NCBI GenBank assembly: GCA_902826815.1
Contig: CADEGF010000006.1
Span: 1 to 64,000, forward strand
Source: an uncultured Mycobacteriaceae bacterium
GTDB taxonomy: Bacteria > Actinomycetota > Actinomycetes > Mycobacteriales > Mycobacteriaceae
Direction of reading: 5' to 3'
DNA length: 64,000 nt
Each line of letters starts with the position of its first letter. Position 1 is the first letter of the stretch. The position numbers were made by a program, and so were the translations under genes. The notes under the pieces are model-generated. The model saw only the letters and a program-made list of their open reading frames with translations. It ran no database searches and was not told where the DNA came from. Below, piece by piece: positions 9,593 to 18,430 of this stretch.

Positions 9593-11367
9593 GAAACCTC
9601 GAATCCCTCCGGTGCGCCGTTGGCCCTCGATGCGGCGAGGATGTCGGCGTATTCGGTCGGGCTGCCGAAGAAGAAGCTGCCCTGCCGGGTCTTCGCGGTC
9701 GCCTGGCCCTCCCTGTTGTAGTAACCGGGCGTGCAGGACTTGGCGCGTTGGGCACTCGCTGCCGAGCGCTCCACGATGGTGTCGACCCAGCCGGCTACGG
9801 CATCCGCTGATGCCTCCAGCGTCTTGGTTTCGCTGCGCAGGGCCCATGCGATCACCCAGGCCGCGTGTGTCGCCTGGACGTCGAGCAGGTAGGGGAAGTT
9901 CACGGTGAAGCCCGACTGGGCGATGCTGAACACGAAGCAGTTCGGGAAGCCGCGGACGTTGATGCCGTGCAGGGTGCGGACGCCGTCGCGCCACGCGTCG
10001 GTCAGCGTCAGGCCGTCGCGTCCGACGAGTTCGAACCCGGTTCGCCGGGAGTAGTCGGTGCCGACCTCGAATCCGGTCGCGAAGATCAGGCAGTCGATGA
10101 GGTGTTCGGTGCCGTCGACGACGACGCCGCCTTCGGTGATCCGCTCGACGCCTAGGCCCCTGGTGTCGACGAGCGTGACGTTGTCACGGTTGAACGTCTG
10201 CAGGTAGTCGTCGTGGAAGCACGGCCGCTTGCAGAAGTAGCCGTACCACGGCTTGAGGCCTTCGGCGGTGGCGCGATCGGTCACGATGGCGTCGACGCGG
10301 GCCCGGATCTCCTCCATCTTGGCGAAGTCGGCCATTTCGACTGCGCGCAAACGATCTTCGTCCGACATTCCCGCGACGCTGCGCTGCCGCATCACGAAGA
10401 GTTTCTTCACGATGCTGGTCCATGCGTCGTTGACCAGATCCTCGTCGGCCTCGCCGCCGGTCGTCAGCAGCTGGAAGTTCTCGATGCGGTGGCGCTGCCA
10501 GCCGTCCGTCAGCTCCGTCGACCAGTCCGCGTCGGTCGGCCGATTGCCGCGCACGTCGACCGTCGACGGGGTGCGCTGGAAGACGTACAGGTGGCCCACC
10601 GACCGGCCGAGGTGCGGCACGCACTGGATCGCTGTCGCGCCGGTGCCGATGATCCCCACCCGTTTGTCGGCGAGCTTGGCCAGATCGTCGCCGGTGTAGC
10701 CATAGTCCCAGCGACTGGTGTGGAAGGCGTGCCCACCGAAGTCCATGATTCCGTCGATGCCGGGGAGTTTCGGCTTCTGCAGGTATCCGTTGGCCATGGA
10801 CACGAACCGCGCCCGGATCTCGTCGCTGTGGTTGGTAGCGATGATCCAGCGGGAAGCCGGCTCATCCCAACGTATTTCGGTGACCTCGGTCTGCAGGCAG
10901 GCATCGCGGTACAGGTCGTAGTGCTCGGCGATGCGGCGGCAGTGCGCGAGGATCTCGTCGCCCTTGGAGTACTTCTCGGTCGGGAGGTAGCCGAGTTCCT
11001 CGAGCAGCGGCATGTAGACGTAGGACTCGACGTCGCAGGCGATGCCCGGGTAGCGGTTCCAGTACCAGGTGCCGCCGACGTCGGCGGCTTTGTCGATGAG
11101 CCGGATGCTCTGCACGCCCAGCTCACGCAACCGCGCCCCGATGAGCAGTCCCCCGAACCCGGCGCCGATGATCGCGACATCGACATCGTCGGTCAGCGGC
11201 GCGCGGGTGAACCCCGGGTCACTCCAAGGGTCCTTGGCGAAGTCGGCGAACGACCCTGCGATCTCGACGTACTGGGCGATCCCGTCGGGCCGCAGTCTCT
11301 TGTCGCGCTCATCGGCGTACTTCTGCCGTAGCGCCTCTACGTCGAGTGCCACCTCAGGGTAGGCCAC
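9589..11367 (-). CDS. Baeyer-Villiger flavin monooxygenase
   Basis: A 592-residue class B flavoprotein monooxygenase, longer than its downstream neighbour because it has an N-terminal extension of about 60 residues. FAD motif GAGFGGLLIGARL is near residue 68, NADPH motif GTGATAIQCVPHLG near 240, and the fingerprint FGGHAFHTSRWD matches F-x-G-x-x-x-H-x-x-x-W-D. Expected reaction: O2- and NADPH-dependent oxidation of a ketone to an ester or lactone. The GTG start at 11367 lies 11 nt after gadB; the Shine-Dalgarno match is weak, so re-initiation is likely. It forms an operon with gadB and the second monooxygenase. Confidence 0.88.
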   Translation of the reverse strand: MAYPEVALDVEALRQKYADERDKRLRPDGIAQYVEIAGSFADFAKDPWSDPGFTRAPLTDDVDVAIIGAGFGGLLIGARLRELGVQSIRLIDKAADVGGTWYWNRYPGIACDVESYVYMPLLEELGYLPTEKYSKGDEILAHCRRIAEHYDLYRDACLQTEVTEIRWDEPASRWIIATNHSDEIRARFVSMANGYLQKPKLPGIDGIMDFGGHAFHTSRWDYGYTGDDLAKLADKRVGIIGTGATAIQCVPHLGRSVGHLYVFQRTPSTVDVRGNRPTDADWSTELTDGWQRHRIENFQLLTTGGEADEDLVNDAWTSIVKKLFVMRQRSVAGMSDEDRLRAVEMADFAKMEEIRARVDAIVTDRATAEGLKPWYGYFCKRPCFHDDYLQTFNRDNVTLVDTRGLGVERITEGGVVVDGTEHLIDCLIFATGFEVGTDYSRRTGFELVGRDGLTLTDAWRDGVRTLHGINVRGFPNCFVFSIAQSGFTVNFPYLLDVQATHAAWVIAWALRSETKTLEASADAVAGWVDTIVERSAASAQRAKSCTPGYYNREGQATAKTRQGSFFFGSPTEYADILAASRANGAPEGFEVS

Positions 11368-11378
11368 GGATCGTCTCG

Positions 11379-12761
11379 TCAGTGCGAGAAGGGCTGTTGC
11401 TCGTCGAAATGGCCGCCAGGCTTGAGCTCGTCGAGGTGGCTCAGCGCGGTGAGGGTATCGTCGCGCAACACCCGCGCCAGGTCAATGGAGAAACCTTCGC
11501 GCACGACGATCCGCAGCACGGCGATGTCGGTGGCATTGTCGGGCATTGTGTAGGCAGGCACCTGCCACCCGTAGGACCGCAGCTCGTGCGAGACGTCGAA
11601 CTCGGTATAGCCCGGGTCGCCCTTCAGCCGGAAGCTCACCACCGGGATCGCCGACCCGTCGGAAATGAGCTCGAAGTGCTCGCTGTCGCGCAGTTGGTCA
11701 CCCAGCCACCGCGCGGTCTGCGACAGACTTCCCATCACTTGTCCGTAGCCCTCCCGACCCAGCCGCAGGAAGTTGTAGTACTGGCCGACCACCTGATTGC
11801 CGGGCCGGGAAAAGTTCAGCGTGAACGTCGGCATGTCCCCGCCGAGGTAGTTGACCCGGAAGACAAGCTCTTCGGGTAGGTGCTCGGCGCTGCGCCACAC
11901 CACAAAGCCGATGCCGGGATAGGTCAGGCCGTACTTGTGGCCGCTGACGTTGATCGACACCACACGCGGCAGCCGGAAGTCCCAGATGAGGTCGGGATGA
12001 AGGAACGGGACGACGAAGCCGCCGCTTGCCGCGTCGACGTGCACGGGTATGTCGAGCCCGCCGTCTGCGGCGAGTTTGTCGAGGGCTTCGCAGATTTCGC
12101 CGATCGGTTCGAGCTCACCGGTGAACGTGGTGCCAAGGATCGCGACGACCCCGATGGTGTCCTCGTCGATGTTCTCCAGCACCTGCTCGGGGGTGATGAC
12201 GTAGCGCCCCTCCTCCATCGGCAGGTATCGCGGCTCGACGTCGAAGTAGCGGCAGAACTTCTCCCACACCACCTGCACATTGGAACCCATCACCATGTTG
12301 GGTCGACGGGAGCGCCAGTCCTTGCCGACCTTTTCGCGCCAGCGCCAGCTCATCGCCAGACCGGCCAGCATGACGGCCTCACTCGAACCGATCGTGGAAA
12401 CACCTGTGGCGCTTGACGCATCGTCATCGCGCAGCCCCTCGGCATGGAACAGATCGGCGACCATGCACACGCAGCGGGCTTCGATTGCGGCGGTGGCCGG
12501 GTATTCGTCCTTGTCGATCATGTTCTTGTCGAACGTCTCGGCCATCAGCTTCTCGGCCTGCGGGTCCATCCACGTGGTGACAAACGTCGCCAGGTTCAAC
12601 CGGGAACTGCCGTCGAGCATCAGCTCGTCATGGATGAACCGGTAGGCGGCATCGGGATTCATCGACTCGTCAGGCATCCGCAGCGACGGGACCGGCGCCA
12701 TCGACAGCCGACCGGTGTATGCCGGTGCGATCTGAGGGCCGCGGGAATGTCTGGGGGCCAT
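11379..12761 (-). CDS. gadB: Glutamate decarboxylase
   Basis: A 460-residue PLP group II decarboxylase converting glutamate to GABA and CO2. The PLP lysine is K276 within SINVSGHKYGLTYPG, the same residue number as in E. coli GadB. HVDAASGGFVVPF with the PLP-contacting aspartate precedes it, and STIGSSEAVMLAGLA lies near 122-136. ATG at 12761 is preceded by AAAGGA at about 7 nt. It sits 21 nt after nnr and 11 nt before the monooxygenase gene. It corresponds to Rv3432c and may contribute to acid resistance or a GABA shunt. Confidence 0.95.
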   Translation of the reverse strand: MAPRHSRGPQIAPAYTGRLSMAPVPSLRMPDESMNPDAAYRFIHDELMLDGSSRLNLATFVTTWMDPQAEKLMAETFDKNMIDKDEYPATAAIEARCVCMVADLFHAEGLRDDDASSATGVSTIGSSEAVMLAGLAMSWRWREKVGKDWRSRRPNMVMGSNVQVVWEKFCRYFDVEPRYLPMEEGRYVITPEQVLENIDEDTIGVVAILGTTFTGELEPIGEICEALDKLAADGGLDIPVHVDAASGGFVVPFLHPDLIWDFRLPRVVSINVSGHKYGLTYPGIGFVVWRSAEHLPEELVFRVNYLGGDMPTFTLNFSRPGNQVVGQYYNFLRLGREGYGQVMGSLSQTARWLGDQLRDSEHFELISDGSAIPVVSFRLKGDPGYTEFDVSHELRSYGWQVPAYTMPDNATDIAVLRIVVREGFSIDLARVLRDDTLTALSHLDELKPGGHFDEQQPFSH

Positions 12762-12782
12762 GAAGAGTCCTTTCGGTGACTG

Positions 12783-14204
12783 CTAGAGGCGAGCGATTGC
12801 GGTGCGGACGTGCGCAAGGATGCGCGACGCTGAGGTGGGGGCGGGCCGTGGGCCGGGGTCGGCGGCGGACAGGTTGGCGGCGCGGGCGTGCACGAACGCC
12901 GCCGATGCCGCCGCTTCACCGGCGGGCAGGCCCGCCGCGAGCAGTGCGCCGATGATGCCGGACAGCACGTCACCCGATCCTGCGGTGGCCGCCCACGACT
13001 GGCCCGCAGGGTTGACGTAAACCGACCCACTCGGGTCGGCGATGACGGTGACGTTGCCCTTCAGCAGCACGGTGGCGCCGAACTGGTCGGCGAGCCTGCG
13101 GGCGGCTGCGACACGGTCGTCGCCGGGCGGCGAGCCTGCCAGCCGGGCGAACTCGCCGGCGTGCGGGGTCAGCACCGTCGGCGCGCTGCGGTTGGCGACG
13201 AGGTCGGGGTGCGCGGCCAGAATCGTGAGCGCGTCCGCATCGACGATGACAGGCAGGTCGGTATCGAGCGCGAACCACAGCGCCGACGCGCCGACGTCGT
13301 CGGTGCCAAGCCCTGGCCCGACGACCCAGGCCTGCACCCGGCCTGCCCCCGCCGGTGTCGGTGTTGCAATGACCTCGGGCCAGTGCGAAAGCACCTGCTG
13401 TGCAGCGCTTCCCGCATAGCGGACCATGCCTGAGGTGGCGGCCACCGCGGCGCCGGTGCACAGCACGGCCGCGCCGGGATAGGTCGCCGAGCCGGCGAGG
13501 ACGCCGGTCACCCCCTGCGTGTACTTGTCGTCCTTCGGCCCTGGCATCGGCCAGCGCGCGGCGACGTCGGCCGCGTCGAGGCTCATCATCTCGGGCTCCG
13601 GAAGATCGAGGCCGATGTCGACCAGTTCGACGCGGCCGCAGTCGCCAAGCGCGTGAACGGGTTTCAGTCCGCCGAAGGTGACGGTCAGCGCGGCTTTCAC
13701 GGCAGCGCCTTCGACCGCGCCGGTGTTGACGTCGACGCCGCTGGGAATGTCGACCGCCACCACCGGGATCGCCGCGTCCTCGACGGCAGCGAAGACGTCG
13801 GCGGCGGCGGGACGAAGCGGGCCGGAGCCGGATATGCCGACCACACCGTCGATCACCAGATCGGAAGCCGCGGGCACGGTCGCAACCACACGTCCGCCCG
13901 CCTTCCGGAACTCGGCCAGCGCCTTCTGGTGGGCACGCTCGGGATTGAGTAGGACCGCGGCGGCCATCGCGCCTCGGCGACGCAGGAACGTCGCGGCCCA
14001 CAGCGCGTCACCGCCGTTGTCGCCGGAGCCGACGACCGCGCACACTGACCGGCCCGCGATTCCACCGGTGAGCGCCATCAACTCGCGGGCGATAGCGTTG
14101 GCCAGGCCGTTGGCGGCCCGCCGCATCAGGGCACCGTCTGGCAGCGACGCCAGCAGCGGTGCTTCGGCTTCGCGGATCACATCAGCGGAGAAGTAGTACC
14201 GCAT
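12783..14204 (-). CDS. nnr: Bifunctional NAD(P)H-hydrate repair enzyme
   Basis: A 473-residue fusion of the NAD(P)HX epimerase (YjeF_N, about residues 1-215) and the ADP-dependent NAD(P)HX dehydratase (YjeF_C, about 225-470). GSGDNGGDALWAA marks the epimerase; LTPHAGEFARL and ATAGSGDVLSGIIGALLA mark the ribokinase-like dehydratase. Together they restore hydrated NADH/NADPH. The start was set at ATG 14204 (RYYFSADVIREAE), where the family homology begins; an upstream in-frame start would add 12 residues without family support. Counterpart of Rv3433c, first gene of the gadB operon. Confidence 0.93.
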   Translation of the reverse strand: MRYYFSADVIREAEAPLLASLPDGALMRRAANGLANAIARELMALTGGIAGRSVCAVVGSGDNGGDALWAATFLRRRGAMAAAVLLNPERAHQKALAEFRKAGGRVVATVPAASDLVIDGVVGISGSGPLRPAAADVFAAVEDAAIPVVAVDIPSGVDVNTGAVEGAAVKAALTVTFGGLKPVHALGDCGRVELVDIGLDLPEPEMMSLDAADVAARWPMPGPKDDKYTQGVTGVLAGSATYPGAAVLCTGAAVAATSGMVRYAGSAAQQVLSHWPEVIATPTPAGAGRVQAWVVGPGLGTDDVGASALWFALDTDLPVIVDADALTILAAHPDLVANRSAPTVLTPHAGEFARLAGSPPGDDRVAAARRLADQFGATVLLKGNVTVIADPSGSVYVNPAGQSWAATAGSGDVLSGIIGALLAAGLPAGEAAASAAFVHARAANLSAADPGPRPAPTSASRILAHVRTAIARL

Positions 14205-14280
14205 CAGGAACAGGATTCCACAGGCGAGGCGGCGACCCACCCAAAGTCGGCCTGTTCAAACCATGGCGCCCGAAACGTGA

Positions 14281-14775
14281 CTAGTTGGGTTCGTACCATC
14301 CGTCGTAACTGTTAGAGGTGCACCACAGCTTGACGATGACATCTCCCGGTTCGCTGCCCCAGTTCGAGGCCGTTCCACCGGTGGTGCCGATAGCGAACTG
14401 GGCCGTGGATTCTTGCACCGCGGCGATGGCTGGGTGTTTCCCGGTCCCCCCCGGCGGGTTGTACGGAATGCGCGGCCCCATTTGTGTACCCATTGTCACG
14501 CCGATCCCGCCCATCTCGATGACCTCGAGACCGTTGGGGACGATACGGCCGGGTGAGTAGTTGTGGTTCTTCAGATACGGTGCGTTGGCCGGACATTTCT
14601 GCGCCGATAGGTTGATCTTAATCCCACCGGGGACGGCGGGATACTTCTGCTCAACCGTGGTTTCGTCGGCATATGCCGGGCCTGCGGCGCAGAGCGCAAG
14701 GCCCGAGGCGACCGAAGCTACTGCGATCGTGGCGGTCAGAAAGCGGCGAAGGCCGCCGCTGCCAATGTTGGACAT
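14281..14775 (-). CDS. Secreted small protein of unknown function
   Basis: A 164-residue protein with a clear Sec signal peptide: SNIGSGGLRRFLTATIAVAS, then a hydrophobic stretch to about residue 38 with likely cleavage after ADA-like AYA-DE. The mature part is about 125 residues with two cysteines (AQKCPANA and LWCTSN), many prolines and glycines, and no membrane segment. I do not recognise the family. ATG at 14775 has a strong AGGAGG 6 nt upstream. It is monocistronic, and GTAGTCGG repeats lie about 315-375 nt upstream, so the LuxR regulator may control it. Confidence 0.8.
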   Translation of the reverse strand: MSNIGSGGLRRFLTATIAVASVASGLALCAAGPAYADETTVEQKYPAVPGGIKINLSAQKCPANAPYLKNHNYSPGRIVPNGLEVIEMGGIGVTMGTQMGPRIPYNPPGGTGKHPAIAAVQESTAQFAIGTTGGTASNWGSEPGDVIVKLWCTSNSYDGWYEPN

Positions 14776-15129
14776 GTGAATCCTCCTATAGTGGTTTTTT
14801 TGGGTTGGCCCCATCACGGTGGCGCATGACGTCGGTGGTGTAAGTCGGGCGAATGGCCGTCTCAGGGGACCAATCTCATGTCCCCCGATCGGACGAAGCG
14901 GACGCTCATTTCGACAACATCTGCTGCGGTGCACCCGCTGTCGCCGCATCGCAGGCGGTGCGCACCGCGACAGTGAGTACCAGGTGGTGAACCGTCCCGA
15001 TCGCATTCCGCATGGCGTTGCACCCCTGTCTGACCGATATCTGGCTCGGTTGACATCCTCGGCCGATCCAGCAGGGCCGATACCCGTGCCGGACTACCTG
15101 GATTTCACCCGCGCCACCACACCGATTAC
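14776..15129. other. 354-nt gap upstream of the secreted-protein gene
   Basis: I see no convincing gene here; the small open frames lack a ribosome site and family features. It should hold the promoter of the secreted-protein gene. Its distal end holds two of the three CCGNNTAC repeats described at 15090-15149. A run of seven T on the plus strand (A on the minus transcript) lies just upstream of the secreted gene's Shine-Dalgarno sequence. Confidence 0.5.
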
Positions 15130-15149
15130 TCAGCTACCGCCCCGACTAC
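15090..15149 (-). promoter_or_regulatory. Triple GTAGTCGG-type direct repeat, cluster B
   Basis: On the minus strand: GTAGTCGG (15142-15149), GTAATCGG (15122-15129) and GTAGTCCG (15090-15097). Spacings are 20 and 32 nt, close to two and three DNA turns. The last copy with its flank, CAGGTAGTCCGGCACGGGTA, nearly matches a copy in the cluster at 18127-18196. The first copy overlaps the 3' end of the LuxR gene. Probably binding sites for one regulator. Confidence 0.5.
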
Positions 15150-17787
15150 TCGCTTCCGGCGGTTGGCGTTTGCGCCCGGAATGGCTGAGTTGTCGGATCA
15201 CCGAGGACAGGTCGGATCTCGTAGCAGTACCGGCCTTGACGCTGGCCCGGTACACATGTCCTTCGACGGTGCGGACCGAGAGCGATATCGCCTCGGCGAC
15301 CTCCCGATTCGACAGGCCCTGAGACACCAGCACCGCGACCTCACGCTCACGCTGGGTGAACGGAATGGTGAGCCTCTCCGCTGCCAGGGCGGGACTGCTT
15401 GCGCCTCCGCAATCGCTGGCGAGCTGATGTGCGCGATCGCTGGATGTCAACGCACCGCCGCGCCGACCAGCATGGCGATAGCAAGTGGCTGCCTGTGCTG
15501 CGGCGTCGGCCGCGGCCAAGACATCGCCCATACCTTCGAATTCCCGCGAGGCCTCTTCCAGGCCTGCGGCGTCGTCATTGGCCAACGCGCGGGCATACCT
15601 CGCCGACACCGACGCACGAGGGCCGTCCACCAGAGCCACCAACTCGGCCAGCCTCGCATCGACGTCGGTGTCGCCGAACTGTGCCGCGGTCTGCAGGCAC
15701 ATCACCTCGCGCGCCGGTTGTCCGTGCGCTCGGGCGAATTCTGCTGCACGGGAGGCGATCGCGCACGCCTCGGTGACCCGTCCGCGAGCCGCCGCCACCC
15801 AGGCCTCCGACAGGAGGAAGGCCGACTCGACGTACGCGTAGGCGGGATGTCGTGCTCGACGCATCGCCGCCAACGCCGTCAATGCGGCGTCGACATCTCC
15901 GGAACGGGCCAACGCCTCGGTGTGCAGGATCCTGAACCGGTAGAAGATGCCGCTGATTTCGCCGTAGCGCCCGATGTCGGTGCTGGCCGCGCTCAAACAC
16001 CGCACTGCGGTGGTGAGATCACCCTTACCGAGTGCTGTCATGCCCACGACAGCGGTCGCCATCGACCGTGCCAGTCCGGGCAACCCGGCGCATTGCGCGA
16101 GGCGGTCCTCGGCGACGGCGAATGCGTCATCGACGTACCCGCCGGCCATCAGGGCAAATGCATGGAATTCGGTCAGTCCCGTGCCCTGAAACGAGTTCTG
16201 GGGTGATTCGCCGACAACGAGGTAACCTGCGGCGGCCTTGGCGGTGGCCCGCTTCGGCTGTCCCAGGTCGGCGAGCGCGAGGGTCTCGGCACAGAGGCCA
16301 AGGATCTGGCCGAACTGGTCCAGTTGGCCGTAGTCGACCGCGGCGGCGGCCGACACGGTATCGCTGGGCCTGGCTGCCAGGGCCAGCTGGACGGTGCGGA
16401 ACGCGTGAAGATCGTCGGCAGGCGCACCGTTACGTTGGTTGAGGGCGTTTTCGACGAGATCCCAAGACGTTTCGGGGCTCCGCAACACCCACAATTGGTT
16501 GGCGGACCGCAGGATCGTCGGGTTCACGAAACCCGTTTCGGGCCTATCTTTGCCATCAAGGGTGTCGAGGAGTTCTTCTGCGTCAGTTCCCTTTTCGAGC
16601 AGAAACAGGATGTATGCGAGTAGCAGCTCGGTCGCCGCACCGGCGTTGGCCGCCACCGCTGCGCGCGCCAGCCGCTCGGCTAGCTCCAGGTCGAGCCGCG
16701 AGCGCGCGATATTGGCCGCGCGAGACAACAGTTCCGGATTGGCCGGAAGGTCCGATTCGAGCCAGAGCAGACCGAGCCGAAGAGGGTCGGCTTGCGCAGA
16801 GCGATCACCGCTTGCCATCGCGGTCGCGATGCTGCCCCGCAGCCGTCGCAGCCGCAGGGGCCCACATTGATTCAGTCGAACCTCTGCATACAGCGGATGA
16901 CCCACGTAGATCGTGTCTGTGGTCGACGAGGCGCTGATCAGCCCACGTTCTTCGGCCTCTTCGATCGGTCCTGGGGCGATCAGCGACGCCAGCGTTGACC
17001 GGTCGATGGGTTCAGCGACCGCGACCAGGTCGACGACCTCTTGCACGCGATCGGGCACCGCGCCGATCACGAGTTCAACCAACTCAGTCAGCGACGGCGA
17101 CACCGATGGCGTACCCGTCCAACACCATTCGCCGGTCTCGCTCGTCAGCCGGCCCGACGAACGTTCCTGCTCGACCAGGTGGCGAAGGAAAAGAACGTTC
17201 CCGCGGGTCAGCTTCCACATTCGGGCTGCGCAGTCAGCGCTGACGGTTGCGTCCAAAACGGACCGGAGCAGTTCATCGGACTCCGCTCTGGACAACGGCT
17301 TCAGCTCGAGGCGCGTGAGTGCCCCGCTCTTCCACAGTGACGTGACGGCGTCGGGCGCGGGTTCACCGCTGCGGATTGTTGCGACAACGGTGGCGATCTC
17401 CTGCATGACCAATTGGTGCATGACCAACGCCGACATGCCGTCGAGCAGGTGGGCATCGTCGATGAGGACGAGCAGGGGCGCATCGCCCGCGCCGGCGGTC
17501 AACCCGGTGAGTACCTGGTGAACCATCGCCAGTGGGGTCGCGTCGAAGTCGTCGGTCCACCGTGCGAATGCTCCCAGCATCACCGGCCGCCCGGTCGCTG
17601 TGCCTGCCAGCCGGCTCACCGCCCAGCCCTTGGCGGCCATCGCCGCAGCGGCTTCATGGGCCAACCTGGTCTTACCGACACCTGCCTGGCCGGCGACGAT
17701 AACGCCGTTGTGTTCGCCGCCGGTCAGGGCTTCGTCGACAACACGCAGCTCCGCTCCCCGGCCGATCAATGGCCAGCGGTTGCCCAT
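15130..17787 (-). CDS. LAL-type LuxR transcriptional regulator with ATPase domain
   Basis: An 885-residue STAND-type regulator. Walker A GQAGVGKT is at residues 33-40, Walker B LLVLIDDAHLLD near 104-115, then a long helical, TPR-like middle region, and a LuxR/GerE helix-turn-helix at about 811-864 (TQREREVAVLVSQGLSNREV, then SVRTVEGHV). Such LAL proteins bind ATP and an unknown ligand and activate transcription. A 25-residue basic/serine tail follows the HTH. It lies 10 nt after the 80-residue sigma-region-4-like gene with no good Shine-Dalgarno, so coupling is likely. GTAGTCGG repeat clusters occur both upstream of this operon and beyond its 3' end. Confidence 0.9.
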   Translation of the reverse strand: MGNRWPLIGRGAELRVVDEALTGGEHNGVIVAGQAGVGKTRLAHEAAAAMAAKGWAVSRLAGTATGRPVMLGAFARWTDDFDATPLAMVHQVLTGLTAGAGDAPLLVLIDDAHLLDGMSALVMHQLVMQEIATVVATIRSGEPAPDAVTSLWKSGALTRLELKPLSRAESDELLRSVLDATVSADCAARMWKLTRGNVLFLRHLVEQERSSGRLTSETGEWCWTGTPSVSPSLTELVELVIGAVPDRVQEVVDLVAVAEPIDRSTLASLIAPGPIEEAEERGLISASSTTDTIYVGHPLYAEVRLNQCGPLRLRRLRGSIATAMASGDRSAQADPLRLGLLWLESDLPANPELLSRAANIARSRLDLELAERLARAAVAANAGAATELLLAYILFLLEKGTDAEELLDTLDGKDRPETGFVNPTILRSANQLWVLRSPETSWDLVENALNQRNGAPADDLHAFRTVQLALAARPSDTVSAAAAVDYGQLDQFGQILGLCAETLALADLGQPKRATAKAAAGYLVVGESPQNSFQGTGLTEFHAFALMAGGYVDDAFAVAEDRLAQCAGLPGLARSMATAVVGMTALGKGDLTTAVRCLSAASTDIGRYGEISGIFYRFRILHTEALARSGDVDAALTALAAMRRARHPAYAYVESAFLLSEAWVAAARGRVTEACAIASRAAEFARAHGQPAREVMCLQTAAQFGDTDVDARLAELVALVDGPRASVSARYARALANDDAAGLEEASREFEGMGDVLAAADAAAQAATCYRHAGRRGGALTSSDRAHQLASDCGGASSPALAAERLTIPFTQREREVAVLVSQGLSNREVAEAISLSVRTVEGHVYRASVKAGTATRSDLSSVIRQLSHSGRKRQPPEASSRGGS

Positions 17788-17797
17788 GACCGCGATT

Positions 17798-18040
17798 TTA
17801 CGGCTCGTCCAACCGCGACACGTCCAAGCTCGTGAATTCTGCCTGCAACTTCAACCGAGCCAAGTCGAGTAAGCCCGGCAGACCTTCGGGTTCGATCTGC
17901 AGATACTGGCAGATCACGTCGTCGGCAACTCCGACGTGCCGGAGTCGCAGCGCGAGCGAATGTGCGTCGGGAAGCCTCCGTAGCGCGGCCTCATACCGCC
18001 CACCCGCATCGTCGAGACCGTTCTCCGATTGCGTGGCCAT
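17798..18040 (-). CDS. Small protein resembling sigma-70 region 4
   Basis: An 80-residue protein. Residues about 15-70 (YEAALRRLPDAHSLALRLRH then GVADDVICQYLQIEPEGLP) resemble sigma region 4: a 'LP..H...L.LR..G..D..I...L.I...G...L...A' helix-turn-helix pattern. No region 2 is present, so it cannot be a full sigma factor. ATG at 18040 was chosen because GGAGG lies 7 nt upstream. It precedes the LAL regulator by 10 nt. It could be a DNA-binding or RNA-polymerase-contacting partner of that regulator; this is inference. Confidence 0.7.
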   Translation of the reverse strand: MATQSENGLDDAGGRYEAALRRLPDAHSLALRLRHVGVADDVICQYLQIEPEGLPGLLDLARLKLQAEFTSLDVSRLDEP

Positions 18041-18126
18041 GGCGATTCCTCCCGTCGGCACATCCGGCACCGATCCGAATGGTCAACGCCGACACTGCAG
18101 CATTCGGCGATCTGCGCTACCCGTGC

Positions 18127-18196
18127 CCGACTACCTGAATCCGAACGGGGAGGCATCCGACTACTCGGGTCTGGTCTCGACCGTCGCCCCGACTAC
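18127..18196 (-). promoter_or_regulatory. Triple GTAGTCGG direct repeat, cluster A
   Basis: Three exact copies of GTAGTCGG on the minus strand (18189-18196, 18157-18164, 18127-18134), spaced 32 and 30 nt, about three helical turns each. They lie 87-156 nt upstream of the 80-residue gene that heads the LAL regulator operon. Same-face phasing suggests cooperative binding by a regulator, perhaps the LAL protein itself. Confidence 0.55.
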
Positions 18197-18255
18197 GCAC
18201 ACGTCTCACATTCAGCTGGTCGATTGCATGTCGTGCCGACCAGCATGCCGGAGAC

Positions 18256-18414
18256 TTATTCCTTGCCCTCGAAGTTTGTCGTGCGTCTGACATGGACGTC
18301 GTCGCCGAACTCGGCTTCCCATTCGTGGTAGCGGTCCTCGATGAAGTCCCGGAACGCATGGGGGGTGATCTGCGGCGTGCTGGGGCCGGAGGAAGTGTTG
18401 GAACCCGTGCTCAT
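18256..18414 (-). CDS. 52-residue hypothetical protein
   Basis: A short acidic protein: a Ser/Thr/Gly-rich N-terminus (STGSNTSSGPSTPQ) followed by ITPHAFRDFIEDRYHEWEAE and a charged end. I do not recognise a family. The ATG at 18414 is preceded by TACCAT ending 6 nt upstream (18421-18426), a good leaderless signal; no Shine-Dalgarno is present. The upstream hydrolase gene ends at 18431, so this gene may have its own promoter inside that gap. Confidence 0.6.
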   Translation of the reverse strand: MSTGSNTSSGPSTPQITPHAFRDFIEDRYHEWEAEFGDDVHVRRTTNFEGKE

Positions 18415-18420
18415 CGCTAC

Positions 18421-18426
18421 ATGGTA
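18421..18426 (-). promoter_or_regulatory. -10 box, leaderless start of 52-residue gene
   Basis: TACCAT on the minus strand, 6 nt, then ATG. Fits the mycobacterial TANNNT leaderless pattern and lies directly downstream of the hydrolase stop codon. Confidence 0.42.
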
Positions 18427-18430
18427 AGAC

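Noticed and set aside
14862-15056. Small minus-strand open frame upstream of the secreted-protein gene
   Set aside because: No ribosome site, no leaderless -10 box, no recognisable composition.
18127-18196. CRISPR-like array
   Set aside because: Only three 8-nt repeats with 22-24-nt spacers; far too short. Better read as regulator sites.
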